The notes: generated from the sequence alone by a model not told the origin. Positions 1 through 10,534 are shown, counted from the first letter of the stretch. The stretch is DNA of 64,000 nt from Ralstonia sp. NFACC01 (GCF_900115545.1 NZ_FOWV01000003.1:599378-663377); one strand, 5' to 3'. Program-made: numbers and translations.

Positions 1-3000
1 GCACGGCCTGGTAGCCGGAGCGCGTGAGCAGACGCTGCGTGACCTTACGCACGGTCAGCGAATCGTCGACCACCATGACGATCGGCTGTGTGGCGAGGCC
101 CGGCACGGCGTCGGTGCTGCCGTCGCGGTGCAGCTCGGCCACGGCGCCCGTGGCTTCCGGGTCTGACAGGCTGCGTGCAACCGCTTCGCGCTCGAAGCGC
201 TGCGTGAGCACCACGGGGTTGTAGATCAGCACAATCTCGCCGTCGCCCAGCGTCGTTGCACCGGCAATGCCTTCCAGACGCGCGAGGTGCGGGCCAATGT
301 GCTTGACCACCACTTCGCGGTTGCCGATCACTTCGTCGACGTGCACGGCGGCGCGCTCGGCACCGTTGCGCACCACCACGGCCGGCGAGTACTTGCGCCC
401 GCCCGTGACGGACTTCGCTTCTTCAAGCAGCGCGCCAAAGTAGTGGAACGGCACGGGGCCCGTCGGCAATTGCAGTGCAGCCGCGTTGTACGCCTCGGCC
501 AGCGCCTGCGGACGCAGTTGCTGCACGTGGTCGATCATGCCCGACGGAATCGCGTACACGCGCTCGCTCACACGCACCAGCAGCACCTGCGTAATGGCGG
601 TGGTCAGCGGCAGGTGGATGGTGAAACGCGTGCCAACTTCCGGCGTCGTCTGCAGCGAGATCCGGCCGCCCAGGGCAACGGTTTCAGCACGCACCACGTC
701 CATGCCCACGCCACGGCCGGCCAGCTCGGACACCTGATCCGCCGTGGAGAAGCCCGGCGTGAAGATCATCTCGGTGAGGCGCGCGTCGCTGGCCTCCTCA
801 TCCGGCGCCAGAAGCTGGCGCTCCAGTGCGCGGGCGCGAATGCGGTCGAGGTTCAACCCGGCGCCGTCGTCCACGAAATGCAGCACGACTTCGTTGCCTT
901 CCTGCTGCACTTCCAGCGTGAGCTCGCCCGCCGGATTCTTGCCCTTGGCGCGACGCTCGTCGGCGGATTCAATGCCGTGTGCGACGGCGTTGCGGATCAT
1001 GTGTTCGAGCGGGCCGCCCATGCGGTCCAGCACGCTGCGATCCAGTTCCACCGTACCGCCCTTGATGAACAGGCGGACTTCCTTGCCGGTTTCCGACGCC
1101 GCCTGGCGAGCCACGCGGTACAGGCGGTCAGCCACGGTATCGAACTGCACCATGCGCGCACGCATCAGGCTGCGCTGCAAGCCACGCGTGAGGCGTGCCT
1201 GCGTTTCCAGATCGAGCGACGCCTGATCGAAACCGCGGAACAAGTTCTGCTGCACCGTCGCCACGTCATTGACGGACTCGGCCATCATCCGCGTGAGTTC
1301 CTGCAAGCGCGTGAATCGGTCGAACTCAAGCGGGTCGAACGATTCGTCGTGTGCAGCCGCATCGGCAATGCGCGACTCCATCTGCGTCTCGGCCTGGATT
1401 TCGATCTCGCGAACCTGCGAGCGCAAACGCGCCACGTTGTCGTTCAGTTCCGACAGATAGGTCTTGAGCGCATCGACTTCCGACTCCAGACGCGCACGCG
1501 CGGCACCGACTTCACCCGCATCGTTGATGAGCGAGTCAAGCGCACGCGCCTGCACGCGCACCATCGCACGCTGGCGTTCAGCCACTTCGAGGGCTTCAGC
1601 TTCAGGGCTGCGCGCGCCGGTCAGATCGACGTTCGTCGATACTGCAACAGCCGGCAGCATCGATGCACCGGACGATGTCTGCGCGTCGGCTGCCGTCTGC
1701 GGCGCCTCGGTAGCATCGGCAAGGCCAGCATCGAGCGGCAGCAGATTGCCCGCGCCCAGCGCATCGACGTGCGCCTGAATGCGGTCAAACCAGACGTAGA
1801 GCTTGCGGAACAGTGCGTCGTCCACGCGGTTCTGGCGCAAGCCGCCTTCAATGGCGCTTTCCATTTCGTGCGCTGCCTGACCCAGCGTCATGGCGCCGGC
1901 CATGCGCGCACTGCCCTTGACGGTGTGCAGGTTACGCAGCAGCAGGCCGGCGGCATTGCGGTCCTGCGGCTCGGCTTCCCATGCACGCAAGTGCTGGCCC
2001 AGCTCGGGCAGCGCGACGTGCGCTTCCTCCAGGAAAATTTCCAGCAGCGCCGGATCAAGCGCGTCGGCGGGTGCCTGGCGGACCAGCTCACCCACGGCCG
2101 GCTCGGCAACCGGCGACTCGTGCACAGGCACCAGCGACGGCACGAACGTCGGCGTGATCTCCGCCGGCTCAAACCCTGGCTCGCCGGCCAAGCCAGCGGT
2201 TTCGTTCTCGGCCTGTTCGGCTTCGGCAAAGGCGGCGGGCGCCGGCTCCAGCGGCAGGCGCGGACGCACGAGCAGGCGCTCGCACAACTCATCGAGGCTG
2301 CGGCGCATCGCCTCGTCAGCGTCTGGCCAGAGGCTGGCGGCAAATTGATGCAGCATGCCGCGCATGCGCTCGATGGATTGATCGAGCAGGCGGAAGTCGC
2401 CCGGATGCATCGCCACCGGCCGGCTGTTCAGGTTCAGCAGCACCTGCTCCAGCGCCCCAGCCAACTGGCGCACGGGCTCGAGTTCGACCACGGCGGAGCT
2501 GCCTTGCAGCGTGTGTGCGGCGCGCAGCGCCAGCTCGCTCGGGGGCGTGCGGCCTTCGTGGCGCCACTCCGAGAAATCCACGCCCAGGCGGCGGATCAGG
2601 TCATCGGCTTCCTGCAGGTAGACGTTGTACAGCGCCACGCTGATGCGGACCGGACCAATCTCCTTCACGCCATCGTCGTGCGGTGCTTCCTCCGGCTCGC
2701 CAGTCTGCGCGAACGGGAACGGGATCACCTTGGCATCGGCCTCAGCGGCAACCGGTTCAGCGGCCGTTTGCTGATTAGCCTCTTCGACGTGCTCCGCAAC
2801 CGGCTCGATTGCCTCATGCTCCACCGCCGGCGCGGTGGCCTCGGGCATTGGCGCCTCGACTTCGGGCAGCGGGGGTTCGTCATCCCACGTGAGCGCGACG
2901 GCTTCTTCTGCTTCTGCAAGGGGCACATCCGGCGCAGCCAGCTCCATCGGCTGCACCGCGTCGACGTCGTGCGATGCGGCTTCCGCAGCCGGTGCTTCGG

Positions 3001-5740
3001 GCGTTTGCGGCTCAACGTGTTCGGGAGCAGCCTGCGCTTCGGGCACGGCCTCCAGCCAAACGAACGGACCGCCATGACGCACACGCTCGGCGGCGGCGAC
3101 CAACGGTTCAATGGGGTGATCGGCTTGCGGCGATTGCGCAATGGCCGCGGCCCACGTCGACAACTCGGACTCGGCACGTGTCAGCAGCGCGGCCAGGTCA
3201 TGCGTCGGCACGCGGCTCTCCGCCAGCCAAACGTTCATGACCTGCTCAATGGCCCAGGCAGCTTCGCCGTAGCGCGTGAGGCCGACCATGCGGCCCGAGC
3301 CCTTGAGCGTGTGGAACGCGCGACGCAACTGCGTGAGCAGGTCCAAGTCGGAGCCGGTAGCCAGGCCACCCGTGCCCACATCAGCAGCGGCTTGCAGGCC
3401 CTGCAGATCGGCGCGCACGCCGGCCAGCACTTCTTCTGCTTCAGACAGGAAGATGTCGAGCAGCTCGGCATCAATGGATTGGGTATCCCGCACGGCACCA
3501 AGTGCAGGTGCAGCGGCAGCGGCGGGCACCGCAGCCGGAGCGGCCAATGCGGCCTGCATGCGCTCAAGCGCGCCGGCACTGCCAACCTGCCATGCGTCGA
3601 ACTGGGCCAGCGCCTCTTCCAGGCGACGCCGGCGAGCCGGATCGTCGTCGATGGCGGCGGCGTCGCGTGCTTCCTGCAGCGCGGCACGCAACTCGGCGGC
3701 CAGCGGGTCGGTCGGGTCAACCGGTTGCTTGGCCAGCAGGCGATCGAGCAGCGCTTGCAGCGGCGATGCAGCATCGGCATTGGACACACCTGCGCCGGCG
3801 AGCGTTTCGGATTGCGGCTCGCGGCGGGTCAGCATGCCGGATTCGGCATCGAAGGCGAACTCGCGCCATGCGGTTTCGCGCTCGGTCGGCGTCAACTGGC
3901 CTTCGATGACGATCTCGTCGACCTGGCCGCCGGTCAGTTCTGTGCCGGCAGACAGCGCGTCCAGCAGGGCTTGCAGGCCGCTGACGTTGGCGGCCAGCGC
4001 AGCCAGGTAACGTTCGCGATCGGCAGCAGTACCCTCGCCCGCAGCGTGCAGCGCGTTGATGGTCGATTGAGCGGCTTCGGTAGCGTGGACGGCCTCATAG
4101 GCGTCCAGTGCGGCAAAAGTGCTCTGCATCTCGCCGAACAGGCGTGCAGCTTCTTGCAGCCCACCGCTTTCTTCACCCTCGCGCTCGAAAGCGTCAAGGT
4201 GCGTTTCGGCAGAAGCCAGCAGCGTTTGCAGTGCGCGAACCTGCTCGGTGCGCGCGCGACGTTGCGCCGCTTCTTCGGCCAGCAGCGTGAGCCATGCGGG
4301 TGCCGGTACGGCGTGGCCGTCTTGCGTGGCGCGGGCGTGTTCGGCCAGTTCACTGCAGCGGGCGGCAAACCACGCGCTGCGCAAGTCGCCAGATTCGCCA
4401 TGCAGCGCCCACGGGCGGGCCAGCATGCGCGAAAGGAACAGCAGTGTGGGGGCAACGTCCTGTCCAGCAGCTTCGGTCAGGCGGTTCGATAAGTCAGACA
4501 GAGCCGGCTGCCCCAGCGCGTCGGCATGCAGCGCGAGCGTCTGCAGTGCAGCGTCAAGTTCGTCCGCTGCAGGCGCTGATTGTTGGCTGAGCGTTTCGAG
4601 CGAGCGGCCAACGCGTTGCAGCGTGTCGCTGGCGTCCGCCGGCAGCAGCGCGTAATACTGGCGCGTGTGCAGTGCACCAGCGGGCGCGTGCGTGGGCGGA
4701 ATCGCGAAGGCCTGCACACAGGCCACGATGTCCGGGCCGAGCGTGTCGTCGCCCACCGGCGCTGCGGGCGCGTTGCTGTAGGCCATGCCGGCCAACAGAT
4801 ACAGCGCGTCGGTCAGCAGGCCTTGCGGCAGGTGGACGTTGTTGTGCGAGTACTGGCGCAGCAGCAGGTTGACGCGTGCCGCCAGGCGCTTGGCGGTCAT
4901 GTCGGCCGGCACCAGACCGGCACGCAAGGCGCCAAACGTCAGGGCCAGCACGAGCCACAGATCGCGCTGCAGATCGTCCCCGGCGCGGCGCGGTTCGCGC
5001 TCTAGCGCGCGAATGCCATGCAGCAGGTCTTCCAGCGGGGCGTAGGCTGCAGCAGCTGCAGACGGATCCACCTGCGCACCATCGGCGTTGGATGCCGGTG
5101 CCCGCAGCGCCGTCAGCAACGCGAGCTCGAACTTGCGGCGCAGGCGTGCCAGCCCCGGCAGATCGCGCGAGGGCAGCAGCAGGGCCGGCAGATGGCGCAG
5201 CTCATCGGCCCACAGGTCAGCCGGGTGGACGCGCTCTTCGCCCAGGCGGGCGAGCACGGCTTGATACGGTTGGAACAGGCGCAGCGGCTCTTCGGCCATG
5301 CCGGCCATCAGGTCGACCACGTATTCCTGCAGCGCTTGCACGGCGCGCGAGAACACGTCCAGCGTCTGCGCGTCGGCGGCTACGGTGCCAGCATCGACGG
5401 CTTCGAGCAGGCGCTTGGCGGCCTGGCAATACACGTCGACACCACGCAGGCCGACGATCAGCAGTGCGCCGGCAGCCTGGTGCAGATACTGGCCGGCCAG
5501 GCGCAGCGACGTCGTATCGCGCGCCCCGATGACTTCCGGATTGACGATGACATCGGCTGCGTATTCGCCGAACTCGCGCACGGCATCGTCCAGCGCAGCG
5601 CGCATGTTGGGCGCGACCCACGCTAGCGCGGAAAGGTCACGCACCGGCACGGCAGACTTCGGGCGCACCGCGGGGGCGCCAGCCACCTCGAGCGAGGCAG
5701 GATGGGACTGGGCGGGCTCGGCGGCAGATTGATGACGCAT
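1..5740 (-). CDS. pilL: PilL/ChpA, hybrid CheA-like histidine kinase of the type IV pilus chemosensory system (3' end outside window)
   Basis: Cytoplasmic kinase that autophosphorylates and passes phosphate to PilG and PilH to control twitching motility. About 1913 codons lie in the window. Visible in order: a degenerate N-terminal Hpt-like segment (LHQAAGAL near residue 88), true Hpt motifs HTLKGSGRM (His about 810), HTLQGSS (His about 1076, Gln in place of the usual Lys) and HTVKGSARM (His about 1272), then the CheA ATPase with N box HMIRNAVAHGIES (about 1580), G1 DDGAGLNL and G2 GRGVGMDVV (about 1683), a CheW-like domain (about 1730-1850) and the start of a receiver domain (VMVVDDSLTVRKVTQ) cut by the window edge. 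It begins at ATG 5740, 96 bases downstream of pilJ. The multi-Hpt plus C-terminal receiver layout is that of Pseudomonas ChpA. The long plus-strand open frame over it is a GC-rich shadow. Confidence 0.93.
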   Translation of the reverse strand, partial: MRHQSAAEPAQSHPASLEVAGAPAVRPKSAVPVRDLSALAWVAPNMRAALDDAVREFGEYAADVIVNPEVIGARDTTSLRLAGQYLHQAAGALLIVGLRGVDVYCQAAKRLLEAVDAGTVAADAQTLDVFSRAVQALQEYVVDLMAGMAEEPLRLFQPYQAVLARLGEERVHPADLWADELRHLPALLLPSRDLPGLARLRRKFELALLTALRAPASNADGAQVDPSAAAAAYAPLEDLLHGIRALEREPRRAGDDLQRDLWLVLALTFGALRAGLVPADMTAKRLAARVNLLLRQYSHNNVHLPQGLLTDALYLLAGMAYSNAPAAPVGDDTLGPDIVACVQAFAIPPTHAPAGALHTRQYYALLPADASDTLQRVGRSLETLSQQSAPAADELDAALQTLALHADALGQPALSDLSNRLTEAAGQDVAPTLLFLSRMLARPWALHGESGDLRSAWFAARCSELAEHARATQDGHAVPAPAWLTLLAEEAAQRRARTEQVRALQTLLASAETHLDAFEREGEESGGLQEAARLFGEMQSTFAALDAYEAVHATEAAQSTINALHAAGEGTAADRERYLAALAANVSGLQALLDALSAGTELTGGQVDEIVIEGQLTPTERETAWREFAFDAESGMLTRREPQSETLAGAGVSNADAASPLQALLDRLLAKQPVDPTDPLAAELRAALQEARDAAAIDDDPARRRRLEEALAQFDAWQVGSAGALERMQAALAAPAAVPAAAAAPALGAVRDTQSIDAELLDIFLSEAEEVLAGVRADLQGLQAAADVGTGGLATGSDLDLLTQLRRAFHTLKGSGRMVGLTRYGEAAWAIEQVMNVWLAESRVPTHDLAALLTRAESELSTWAAAIAQSPQADHPIEPLVAAAERVRHGGPFVWLEAVPEAQAAPEHVEPQTPEAPAAEAASHDVDAVQPMELAAPDVPLAEAEEAVALTWDDEPPLPEVEAPMPEATAPAVEHEAIEPVAEHVEEANQQTAAEPVAAEADAKVIPFPFAQTGEPEEAPHDDGVKEIGPVRISVALYNVYLQEADDLIRRLGVDFSEWRHEGRTPPSELALRAAHTLQGSSAVVELEPVRQLAGALEQVLLNLNSRPVAMHPGDFRLLDQSIERMRGMLHQFAASLWPDADEAMRRSLDELCERLLVRPRLPLEPAPAAFAEAEQAENETAGLAGEPGFEPAEITPTFVPSLVPVHESPVAEPAVGELVRQAPADALDPALLEIFLEEAHVALPELGQHLRAWEAEPQDRNAAGLLLRNLHTVKGSARMAGAMTLGQAAHEMESAIEGGLRQNRVDDALFRKLYVWFDRIQAHVDALGAGNLLPLDAGLADATEAPQTAADAQTSSGASMLPAVAVSTNVDLTGARSPEAEALEVAERQRAMVRVQARALDSLINDAGEVGAARARLESEVDALKTYLSELNDNVARLRSQVREIEIQAETQMESRIADAAAHDESFDPLEFDRFTRLQELTRMMAESVNDVATVQQNLFRGFDQASLDLETQARLTRGLQRSLMRARMVQFDTVADRLYRVARQAASETGKEVRLFIKGGTVELDRSVLDRMGGPLEHMIRNAVAHGIESADERRAKGKNPAGELTLEVQQEGNEVVLHFVDDGAGLNLDRIRARALERQLLAPDEEASDARLTEMIFTPGFSTADQVSELAGRGVGMDVVRAETVALGGRISLQTTPEVGTRFTIHLPLTTAITQVLLVRVSERVYAIPSGMIDHVQQLRPQALAEAYNAAALQLPTGPVPFHYFGALLEEAKSVTGGRKYSPAVVVRNGAERAAVHVDEVIGNREVVVKHIGPHLARLEGIAGATTLGDGEIVLIYNPVVLTQRFEREAVARSLSDPEATGAVAELHRDGSTDAVPGLATQPIVMVVDDSLTVRKVTQRLLTRSGYQAV

Positions 5741-5836
5741 GTGTGCTTCCAAAAAGCAGGTGGCGGTTGCCGCAGTTGCCTGGGTGACCCCTTCGGCGCT
5801 CCCGCCCGAAATCCAGTGACGGCGTCGTTACGCGAA

Positions 5837-8074
5837 TCAGGCGATGCGGAACCGCGCCACCGAGTCGCGCAGTTCTTCAGCAAGCTGCGTGAGCTGGCGC
5901 ACCGACTGCGCGGTCTGGCGTGTACCCGTCGACGTCTGCTCCGTGATGTGCAGGATCTGTTCGATGTTCTGCGCCACGTCCGAAGCCAGCGTCGCTTCGT
6001 GCGACGTCGTCTGCGAAATGCTCTCAATCAGTTCGGCAAGCTGGCGCGACACGCGGCCGATCTCCACCAGTGCGGCACCGGCGTTATCGGACAGCTTCGC
6101 CCCTTCCACCACACCCGCCGTGCTGCGCTCCATGGCGTGCACCGCGTCTTGCGTGTCGGTCTGAATCGTGCGGATCAGCGCGCCAATCTGCTTGGCTGCC
6201 TCGGCAGAACGTTCTGCCAGGCGCTGCACTTCCTCTGCCACCACCGAGAAGCCGCGGCCGGCTTCACCAGCCGATGCTGCCTGGATGGCTGCGTTCAGTG
6301 CCAGCACGTTGGTCTGCTCGGTAATGTCCGAGATCAGCTCCACGATTTCACCAATCTCCTGCGACGATTCGCCCAGGCGCTTGATCCGCTTCGAGGTTTC
6401 CTGAATCTGGTCACGGATGTCGTTCATGCCCGTGATGGCGTTCTGCACGGCTTGCTGACCCTGCTCGGCAGCGGCCAGCGAGGCGCGTGCAACGTTGGCC
6501 GATTCAGCAGCGCCGCGCGAGACCTGCGTAATGCGGTCCGCCATCTCCACCACCGACTGACCGGTCTGGCGAATCTGGCGCGACTGTTCTTCGGATGCGG
6601 CCACCAGGCTTTCCGACGTGGTCTGCACCGCCGACGATGCCTGCGTCACCTGCTCGGCCGTCTGCTGCACCCGGCCGACCAGCTCGCGCAGTTCTTCCAC
6701 GGTGTAGTTCACGGAGTCGGCGATGGCGCCGGTAATGTCTTCCGACACGGTGGCCTGCTTTGTCAAGTCACCGTCAGCAATGTCCTGCAGCTCGTTCATC
6801 AGACGCAGAATTGCGGCCTGGGTGGAATCGTTGTTGCGCTTTTCCACCATCCGGCGTTCTTCAGCTTCGCGCTGACGCGCTTCTGCTTCCATCGTACGCA
6901 CGCGCGAATCGCGCAGGTACAGGGCGGCCAGGCCGGCCAGGCAGACCACGGTCAGGATGGCCGACAGCACCACCGCGCCGAGCGTCACCGGACGGCTGCG
7001 CACGCTGCCGGCATAGGCCGACTGCAGGTCCGACAGGTCGGCGCGCAGCTTTTCGTTGTCGTTGAAGATCTGCTGCTGGGCGCGCTTTGCGGCAATCAGG
7101 CCCGGCAGGTTTTCCAGAATGATCTGCGTGGTCTTCTGCACATTGTCGAAGCGGGTCGACAGCTCTTGCAGATAGCCCTTCGTCTCAGCATCGGTGGCGG
7201 CCGACAGGCGCAGCGCTTCCGAGCCGTTGAGCAGGCCGTTCAAGGTTTCGCGGAAGGTGTTCGTGTCCTTACCGAGCAGGAACGCCGTTTCCGGGTTCAC
7301 GCCTTCGCCGGCCAGGAACTCGTTCATGTTCTTACCCAGACGCTGCGTCAACATCACCAGCTGCGACGACGCGGCCACTTCACGGGCCGGCGCGTTGGTC
7401 TGCAGCTTCATCGACGAGATCTGCTCGGCTTCTTCCAGCAGTTCGGGGTTCGACGCGTTGAACACGTTCAGCGTCTTACCCACTGCCACCAGCGTCTTTT
7501 CCTGCGCCAGAATGGCCTGCGCGCTCTTGTCGCTGCGCTTCCACTCTTCGATCGACTTATCGAGCAGCGCTTCGGCCTCGCCGCCCGAGGCGCGCACGCC
7601 GCGTTCGGAGTTGCCGTTCTTCAGCGCATCGAGGTTTTCCTGCAGACGCGCGCGGCTTTCCTTGAGCTGGGCGAACGCGTTGGTGTTACCCAGCAGCGCC
7701 ACCGGCACCGCCTTGGCCAGACGCTGCGAGTGCATCAGCGTGTCACCGGCAATTTCAATCTGCACCGACCCGTTGTTGGCCTGGCGGTTATCCAGGTACA
7801 CCGAGATCAGCAGGGCCAGCAGACCGACCACCAGGCCGATCGTGAAGACACGCTGCTGCGCAGCAAACGGCACGCGCTCCATCCATCCGACCACGGCATC
7901 CATGGGCGAGCGGCCCAGTTGCGTGGGCGGGCCCGCGGGATTGTCCTCATCCGTATGGGGCGCATTGTCCAACTGCGCCAACTGCACGGAAGCCGCCGAC
8001 GCGCCCTCCACTGCAACCTCCGGCGCCCCTGCCTCTGCGGCACGGCGACCTGCGTTGAACCACTTGAACCCCAT
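5837..8074 (-). CDS. pilJ: PilJ, methyl-accepting chemotaxis protein for twitching motility
   Basis: Inner-membrane chemoreceptor that feeds the PilI-coupled PilL kinase. It has 745 residues. There is a cytoplasmic N-terminal leader of about 75 residues, TM1 at about 76-94 ([19 protein letters not shown]), a periplasmic type IV pili sensor region to about 360, TM2 at about 361-385, a HAMP segment and a long signalling coiled coil. The conserved MCP hairpin tip ([19 protein letters not shown], then [19 protein letters not shown]) lies near residues 581-615. Length and architecture match PilJ of other Proteobacteria (about 680-750 residues). It lies between pilI and pilL, and no pilK methyltransferase gene follows. 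The 249-base gap to pilI is the longest in the operon and may hold an internal promoter, although none is clear. Confidence 0.95.
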   Translation of the reverse strand: MGFKWFNAGRRAAEAGAPEVAVEGASAASVQLAQLDNAPHTDEDNPAGPPTQLGRSPMDAVVGWMERVPFAAQQRVFTIGLVVGLLALLISVYLDNRQANNGSVQIEIAGDTLMHSQRLAKAVPVALLGNTNAFAQLKESRARLQENLDALKNGNSERGVRASGGEAEALLDKSIEEWKRSDKSAQAILAQEKTLVAVGKTLNVFNASNPELLEEAEQISSMKLQTNAPAREVAASSQLVMLTQRLGKNMNEFLAGEGVNPETAFLLGKDTNTFRETLNGLLNGSEALRLSAATDAETKGYLQELSTRFDNVQKTTQIILENLPGLIAAKRAQQQIFNDNEKLRADLSDLQSAYAGSVRSRPVTLGAVVLSAILTVVCLAGLAALYLRDSRVRTMEAEARQREAEERRMVEKRNNDSTQAAILRLMNELQDIADGDLTKQATVSEDITGAIADSVNYTVEELRELVGRVQQTAEQVTQASSAVQTTSESLVAASEEQSRQIRQTGQSVVEMADRITQVSRGAAESANVARASLAAAEQGQQAVQNAITGMNDIRDQIQETSKRIKRLGESSQEIGEIVELISDITEQTNVLALNAAIQAASAGEAGRGFSVVAEEVQRLAERSAEAAKQIGALIRTIQTDTQDAVHAMERSTAGVVEGAKLSDNAGAALVEIGRVSRQLAELIESISQTTSHEATLASDVAQNIEQILHITEQTSTGTRQTAQSVRQLTQLAEELRDSVARFRIA

Positions 8075-8323
8075 AGGACCCTCTTGTTTTGTCGATGCTG
8101 CCGTCTCGTTCTATCGAGATCAGCCGCATGGATTTCCCGTCCGCGTCCGCGCCTTGTTCCACCCGGCGTGGTACGCACCTTCGGCGGTGCCCGTCGATAC
8201 ATCTGGCGTGCCCTGTTGCGCGCGCCACGCACCGCCTCTTGCCCCTGCACACCCCGCTCCCGTAGCGGCGTGCTCAATCTTTCTTGTTTGCTCTAAGGCT
8301 CTACGGCCTGATTCCCAATCGCT

Positions 8324-8899
8324 TTATGTGCGGCTGCGGCCGACCTGCAGAAACGCCGGATCGGCCAGCAACTGCCGCACATCCAGTTCACGCCACTGCG
8401 TCCCGTGCACGTCGCACCAGGCGCGGCCCAACCAAGGACGCCCCTCTTCCACGGTGGCTTCGGCGGGCTGCAGATCGCTCAGGCTGCGCAGTCCCGCCAC
8501 ACGCGGCACAACGATTGCGCACGCACGCTGCGGGTCTTTGGACAGCACCACGATCTTGGCGCCGCTGCCGCTGCCCGTCGGCGCTTCACCGCAGAACAGG
8601 CCGAAATCGATCACACCAAGCAAGTTGCCGCGCGCGTTCACGAGACCGAGGTACCACGGCTGCGTGAGCGGCACGCGTGCAGGCGGCTGGTAGTCCAGCA
8701 CTTCGCCGGTTTCGGTCAGCGACAGAAGCCAGTGGTGCTCGCCGATCTGCACGCCCAGAAAGCCTTCCGTCGACGACTTGGCGCGCGCCTCTTGGAGGCG
8801 GCGGGCTAGCATCGCCTGGTATTCATGCAGGCGCTGGCGGGAGGTCAGGTTGGTGCGCTGTTCGTTCACGTCTGGCTCATGTCCTGTGCTGTACGCCAT
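8324..8899 (-). CDS. pilI: PilI, CheW-like coupling protein
   Basis: Adaptor that links the receptor PilJ to the kinase PilL. It has 191 residues with a CheW-type domain: the core YLGLVNARGNLLGVIDF with nearby segments such as GVQIGEHHWLLSL before it and KIVVLSKDPQRACAIVVPRVAGL after it. The N-terminal 45 residues are charged and predicted helical. It follows pilH on the same strand with a 48-base spacer, the usual pilGHIJ order. Slightly longer than classical CheW (about 160) and similar to Pseudomonas PilI (about 178). Confidence 0.92.
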   Translation of the reverse strand: MAYSTGHEPDVNEQRTNLTSRQRLHEYQAMLARRLQEARAKSSTEGFLGVQIGEHHWLLSLTETGEVLDYQPPARVPLTQPWYLGLVNARGNLLGVIDFGLFCGEAPTGSGSGAKIVVLSKDPQRACAIVVPRVAGLRSLSDLQPAEATVEEGRPWLGRAWCDVHGTQWRELDVRQLLADPAFLQVGRSRT

Positions 8900-8947
8900 G
8901 TCAGGCGTTGCGCGCGGTTGGATAACGATTGGCCAACTGCCGCAGGT

Positions 8948-9316
8948 TTACTGCGCCAGCTTGGCGATCTTCTCGAGCAGCTCTTCGGCCTTGACCGGCT
9001 TGACAATGTAGTCCGATGCGCCCTGGCGCATGCCCCACACACGGTCGGTCTCCAGACCCTTGGTCGTGCACATGATCACGGGGATACCCTGGAAGCGCTC
9101 GTCCTTCTTGATGGCGCGGGTCGCCTGGTAGCCGTTCTGGCCTGGCATCACAACGTCCATCAGGATCAGGTCGAAGGTTTCGGCTTCGAGCTTGGTCATG
9201 GCTTGCTCGCTATCGGCAGCGACCGTCACCTTGAAACCGTTCTTGCCGAGGATCTCCGACAGGTGCAGCGCTTCGGTCGGAGAATCATCGACCACCAACA
9301 CTTTCTTGATTGCCAT
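8948..9316 (-). CDS. pilH: PilH, single-domain response regulator
   Basis: Stand-alone receiver of 122 residues. The acidic pocket is VVDDSPTEA, the phosphoacceptor Asp lies in LILMDVVMPGQNG, Thr in VIMCTTKG and the conserved Lys in YIVKPVK. No output domain. In the type IV pilus system PilH acts with PilG, and is generally linked to retraction through PilT or to acting as a phosphate sink. It lies 30 bases downstream of pilG in the operon, which separates it from unrelated CheY proteins. Confidence 0.95.
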   Translation of the reverse strand: MAIKKVLVVDDSPTEALHLSEILGKNGFKVTVAADSEQAMTKLEAETFDLILMDVVMPGQNGYQATRAIKKDERFQGIPVIMCTTKGLETDRVWGMRQGASDYIVKPVKAEELLEKIAKLAQ

Positions 9317-9346
9317 ACAAACAGTCCTTCGTTAAGAGAGATGCCA

Positions 9347-9844
9347 TCACTGCGCGGCAGCTGGCGCCACCGGCAAATGCGTCTGGACCGCCTCCAGCAG
9401 CGCTTCCTTCGAGAACGGCTTGGCAAGGTGGTCAACCGCCCCGACCGACTTGCCCCGCGCACGGTCGAAAATTCCGTCGCGCGAAGACAGCATGATCACA
9501 GGCGTGGCATGAAACTTTGGGCTTTTCTTGATCAGCGAGCAGGTCTGGTAGCCGTCCAGATTCGGCATCAGGATGTCGCAGAATACGAGATCGGGCTTCA
9601 GGTCACCCACCTTGGCCAGTGCGTCGAAGCCGTCTTCGGCCAGCACAACCTGGCACCCGGCTTGGGTGAGAAAAATCTGCGCGGTACGGCGGATGGTGCT
9701 GGAATCGTCGATCACCAGCACCTTGCAGCCTGTCAGGGAATGCGCCAGCGGAGAGTTCGCCAGCAGTTGAGAGTCAGCCAGTTGTTCCACCCGCGCGGAT
9801 TGCATCATGTTCTCGCAGTGCGCGACCACGGGTCGCCACGACAT
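9347..9844 (-). CDS. pilG: PilG, response regulator of twitching motility
   Basis: First gene of the pil chemosensory operon; a receiver protein associated with PilB-driven pilus extension. It has 165 residues from the upstream ATG. The receiver begins near residue 40 (CKVLVIDDSSTIRRTAQ), with the Asp in LVFCDILMPNLDG, VIMLSSRDG and the Lys in HLAKPFSKE. PilG proteins are usually about 130 residues, and the extra N-terminus (polar, no domain seen) suggests a possible downstream start, for example Met13 at 9808. Neither start has a strong ribosome binding site. Upstream lies a pair of 9-base direct repeats. Confidence 0.9.
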   Translation of the reverse strand: MSWRPVVAHCENMMQSARVEQLADSQLLANSPLAHSLTGCKVLVIDDSSTIRRTAQIFLTQAGCQVVLAEDGFDALAKVGDLKPDLVFCDILMPNLDGYQTCSLIKKSPKFHATPVIMLSSRDGIFDRARGKSVGAVDHLAKPFSKEALLEAVQTHLPVAPAAAQ

Positions 9845-9947
9845 TCTGACCGGATGGATCGCGGCAAATCGCCGCGCAGCGTGCCCTCCAAACGGAAAGG
9901 GCCCACGCTGGCGACGACTTCAAAACTACGCCCCCCGGCCCGCTTAT

Positions 9948-9980
9948 GAAGTGTGAAGCTCAGAATTTGACGAAGTGTGA
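9948..9980. repeat. direct repeat pair upstream of pilG
   Basis: GAAGTGTGA occurs at 9948-9956 and again at 9972-9980, 24 bases apart start to start, about 105-135 bases upstream of pilG. On the operon strand it reads TCACACTTC. The spacing is near two helical turns, as for direct-repeat regulator sites. The function is inferred only. The remaining 9845-10136 stretch between pilG and rubredoxin shows no gene. Confidence 0.4.
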
Positions 9981-10083
9981 CAAGTCACCTATTCGCCGTC
10001 AATGGCGCCGGCCGTCCGCCGAGCGCTTGTGGCATGGAAGCGACGAGCCGATTCATCGAACCGTCACTTCCTGATACTTGGCT

Positions 10084-10115
10084 GTCAGCAAGAGGGCAAA
10101 CGCTCACTTGCTGAC
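10084..10115 (-). terminator. inverted repeat downstream of rubredoxin, possible terminator
   Basis: Perfect 9-base inverted repeat GTCAGCAAG (10084-10092) and CTTGCTGAC (10107-10115), just beyond the 3' end of the rubredoxin gene on its strand. There is no clear T-run, so it would be a weak intrinsic terminator or an RNA 3'-end stabiliser. Confidence 0.35.
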
Positions 10116-10136
10116 GGGAGACAGGTCAGATCCGAA

Positions 10137-10319
10137 TCAGATCTGCACCATTTCAAAGTCTTCCTTGCGCGCGCCGCATTCCGGGCACGTCCAGTTGATG
10201 GGCACGTCTTCCCACTTCGTGCCGGGCGCAATGCCGTCGTCCGGGGCGCCTTGTTCTTCGTCGTAGATCCAGCCGCAAATCAGGCACATCCACGTCTTGT
10301 ATTCAATCTGTTGTTCCAT
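10137..10319 (-). CDS. rubA: rubredoxin
   Basis: Small cytoplasmic electron carrier of 60 residues holding one iron in a four-cysteine site. Both knuckles are present: CLICGWIYD near residues 12-15 and CPECGARKEDF near 45-48, with the typical aromatic positions between. The start at 10319 gives the family length (about 55-60); a longer upstream frame has no rubredoxin character. It lies between the pil chemosensory operon and divergent hemL, a common betaproteobacterial arrangement. Partners such as rubredoxin reductase are not in the window. Confidence 0.95.
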   Translation of the reverse strand: MEQQIEYKTWMCLICGWIYDEEQGAPDDGIAPGTKWEDVPINWTCPECGARKEDFEMVQI

Positions 10320-10534
10320 AGGGCAAAGCTTCGATGGGTTCCGTCTATTAAAATGGCAGGCCAGATGGTACCGAATCACGCCCGGGTGCGCCAGAACACG
10401 CGCCGGGCAGACAAGGTGTTTGACTGCATCCAACCCGGATCTGCGGCAAACCACCGCATAATCGCCTTGAACAGCCTTTAAACCGTGCCGCAGCGCCGCT
10501 CTGCTCGGCGCCACGCTCTCTTCCAAAACCCTCC

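Noticed and set aside
287..4492. 1401-codon plus-strand open frame
   Set aside because: Shadow of pilL on the other strand; His/Arg/Gln-rich product without domains, while the minus strand gives clear Hpt and CheA motifs.
5702..8296. 864-codon plus-strand open frame
   Set aside because: Antisense to pilJ, which has a full MCP signature; the product has no domain.
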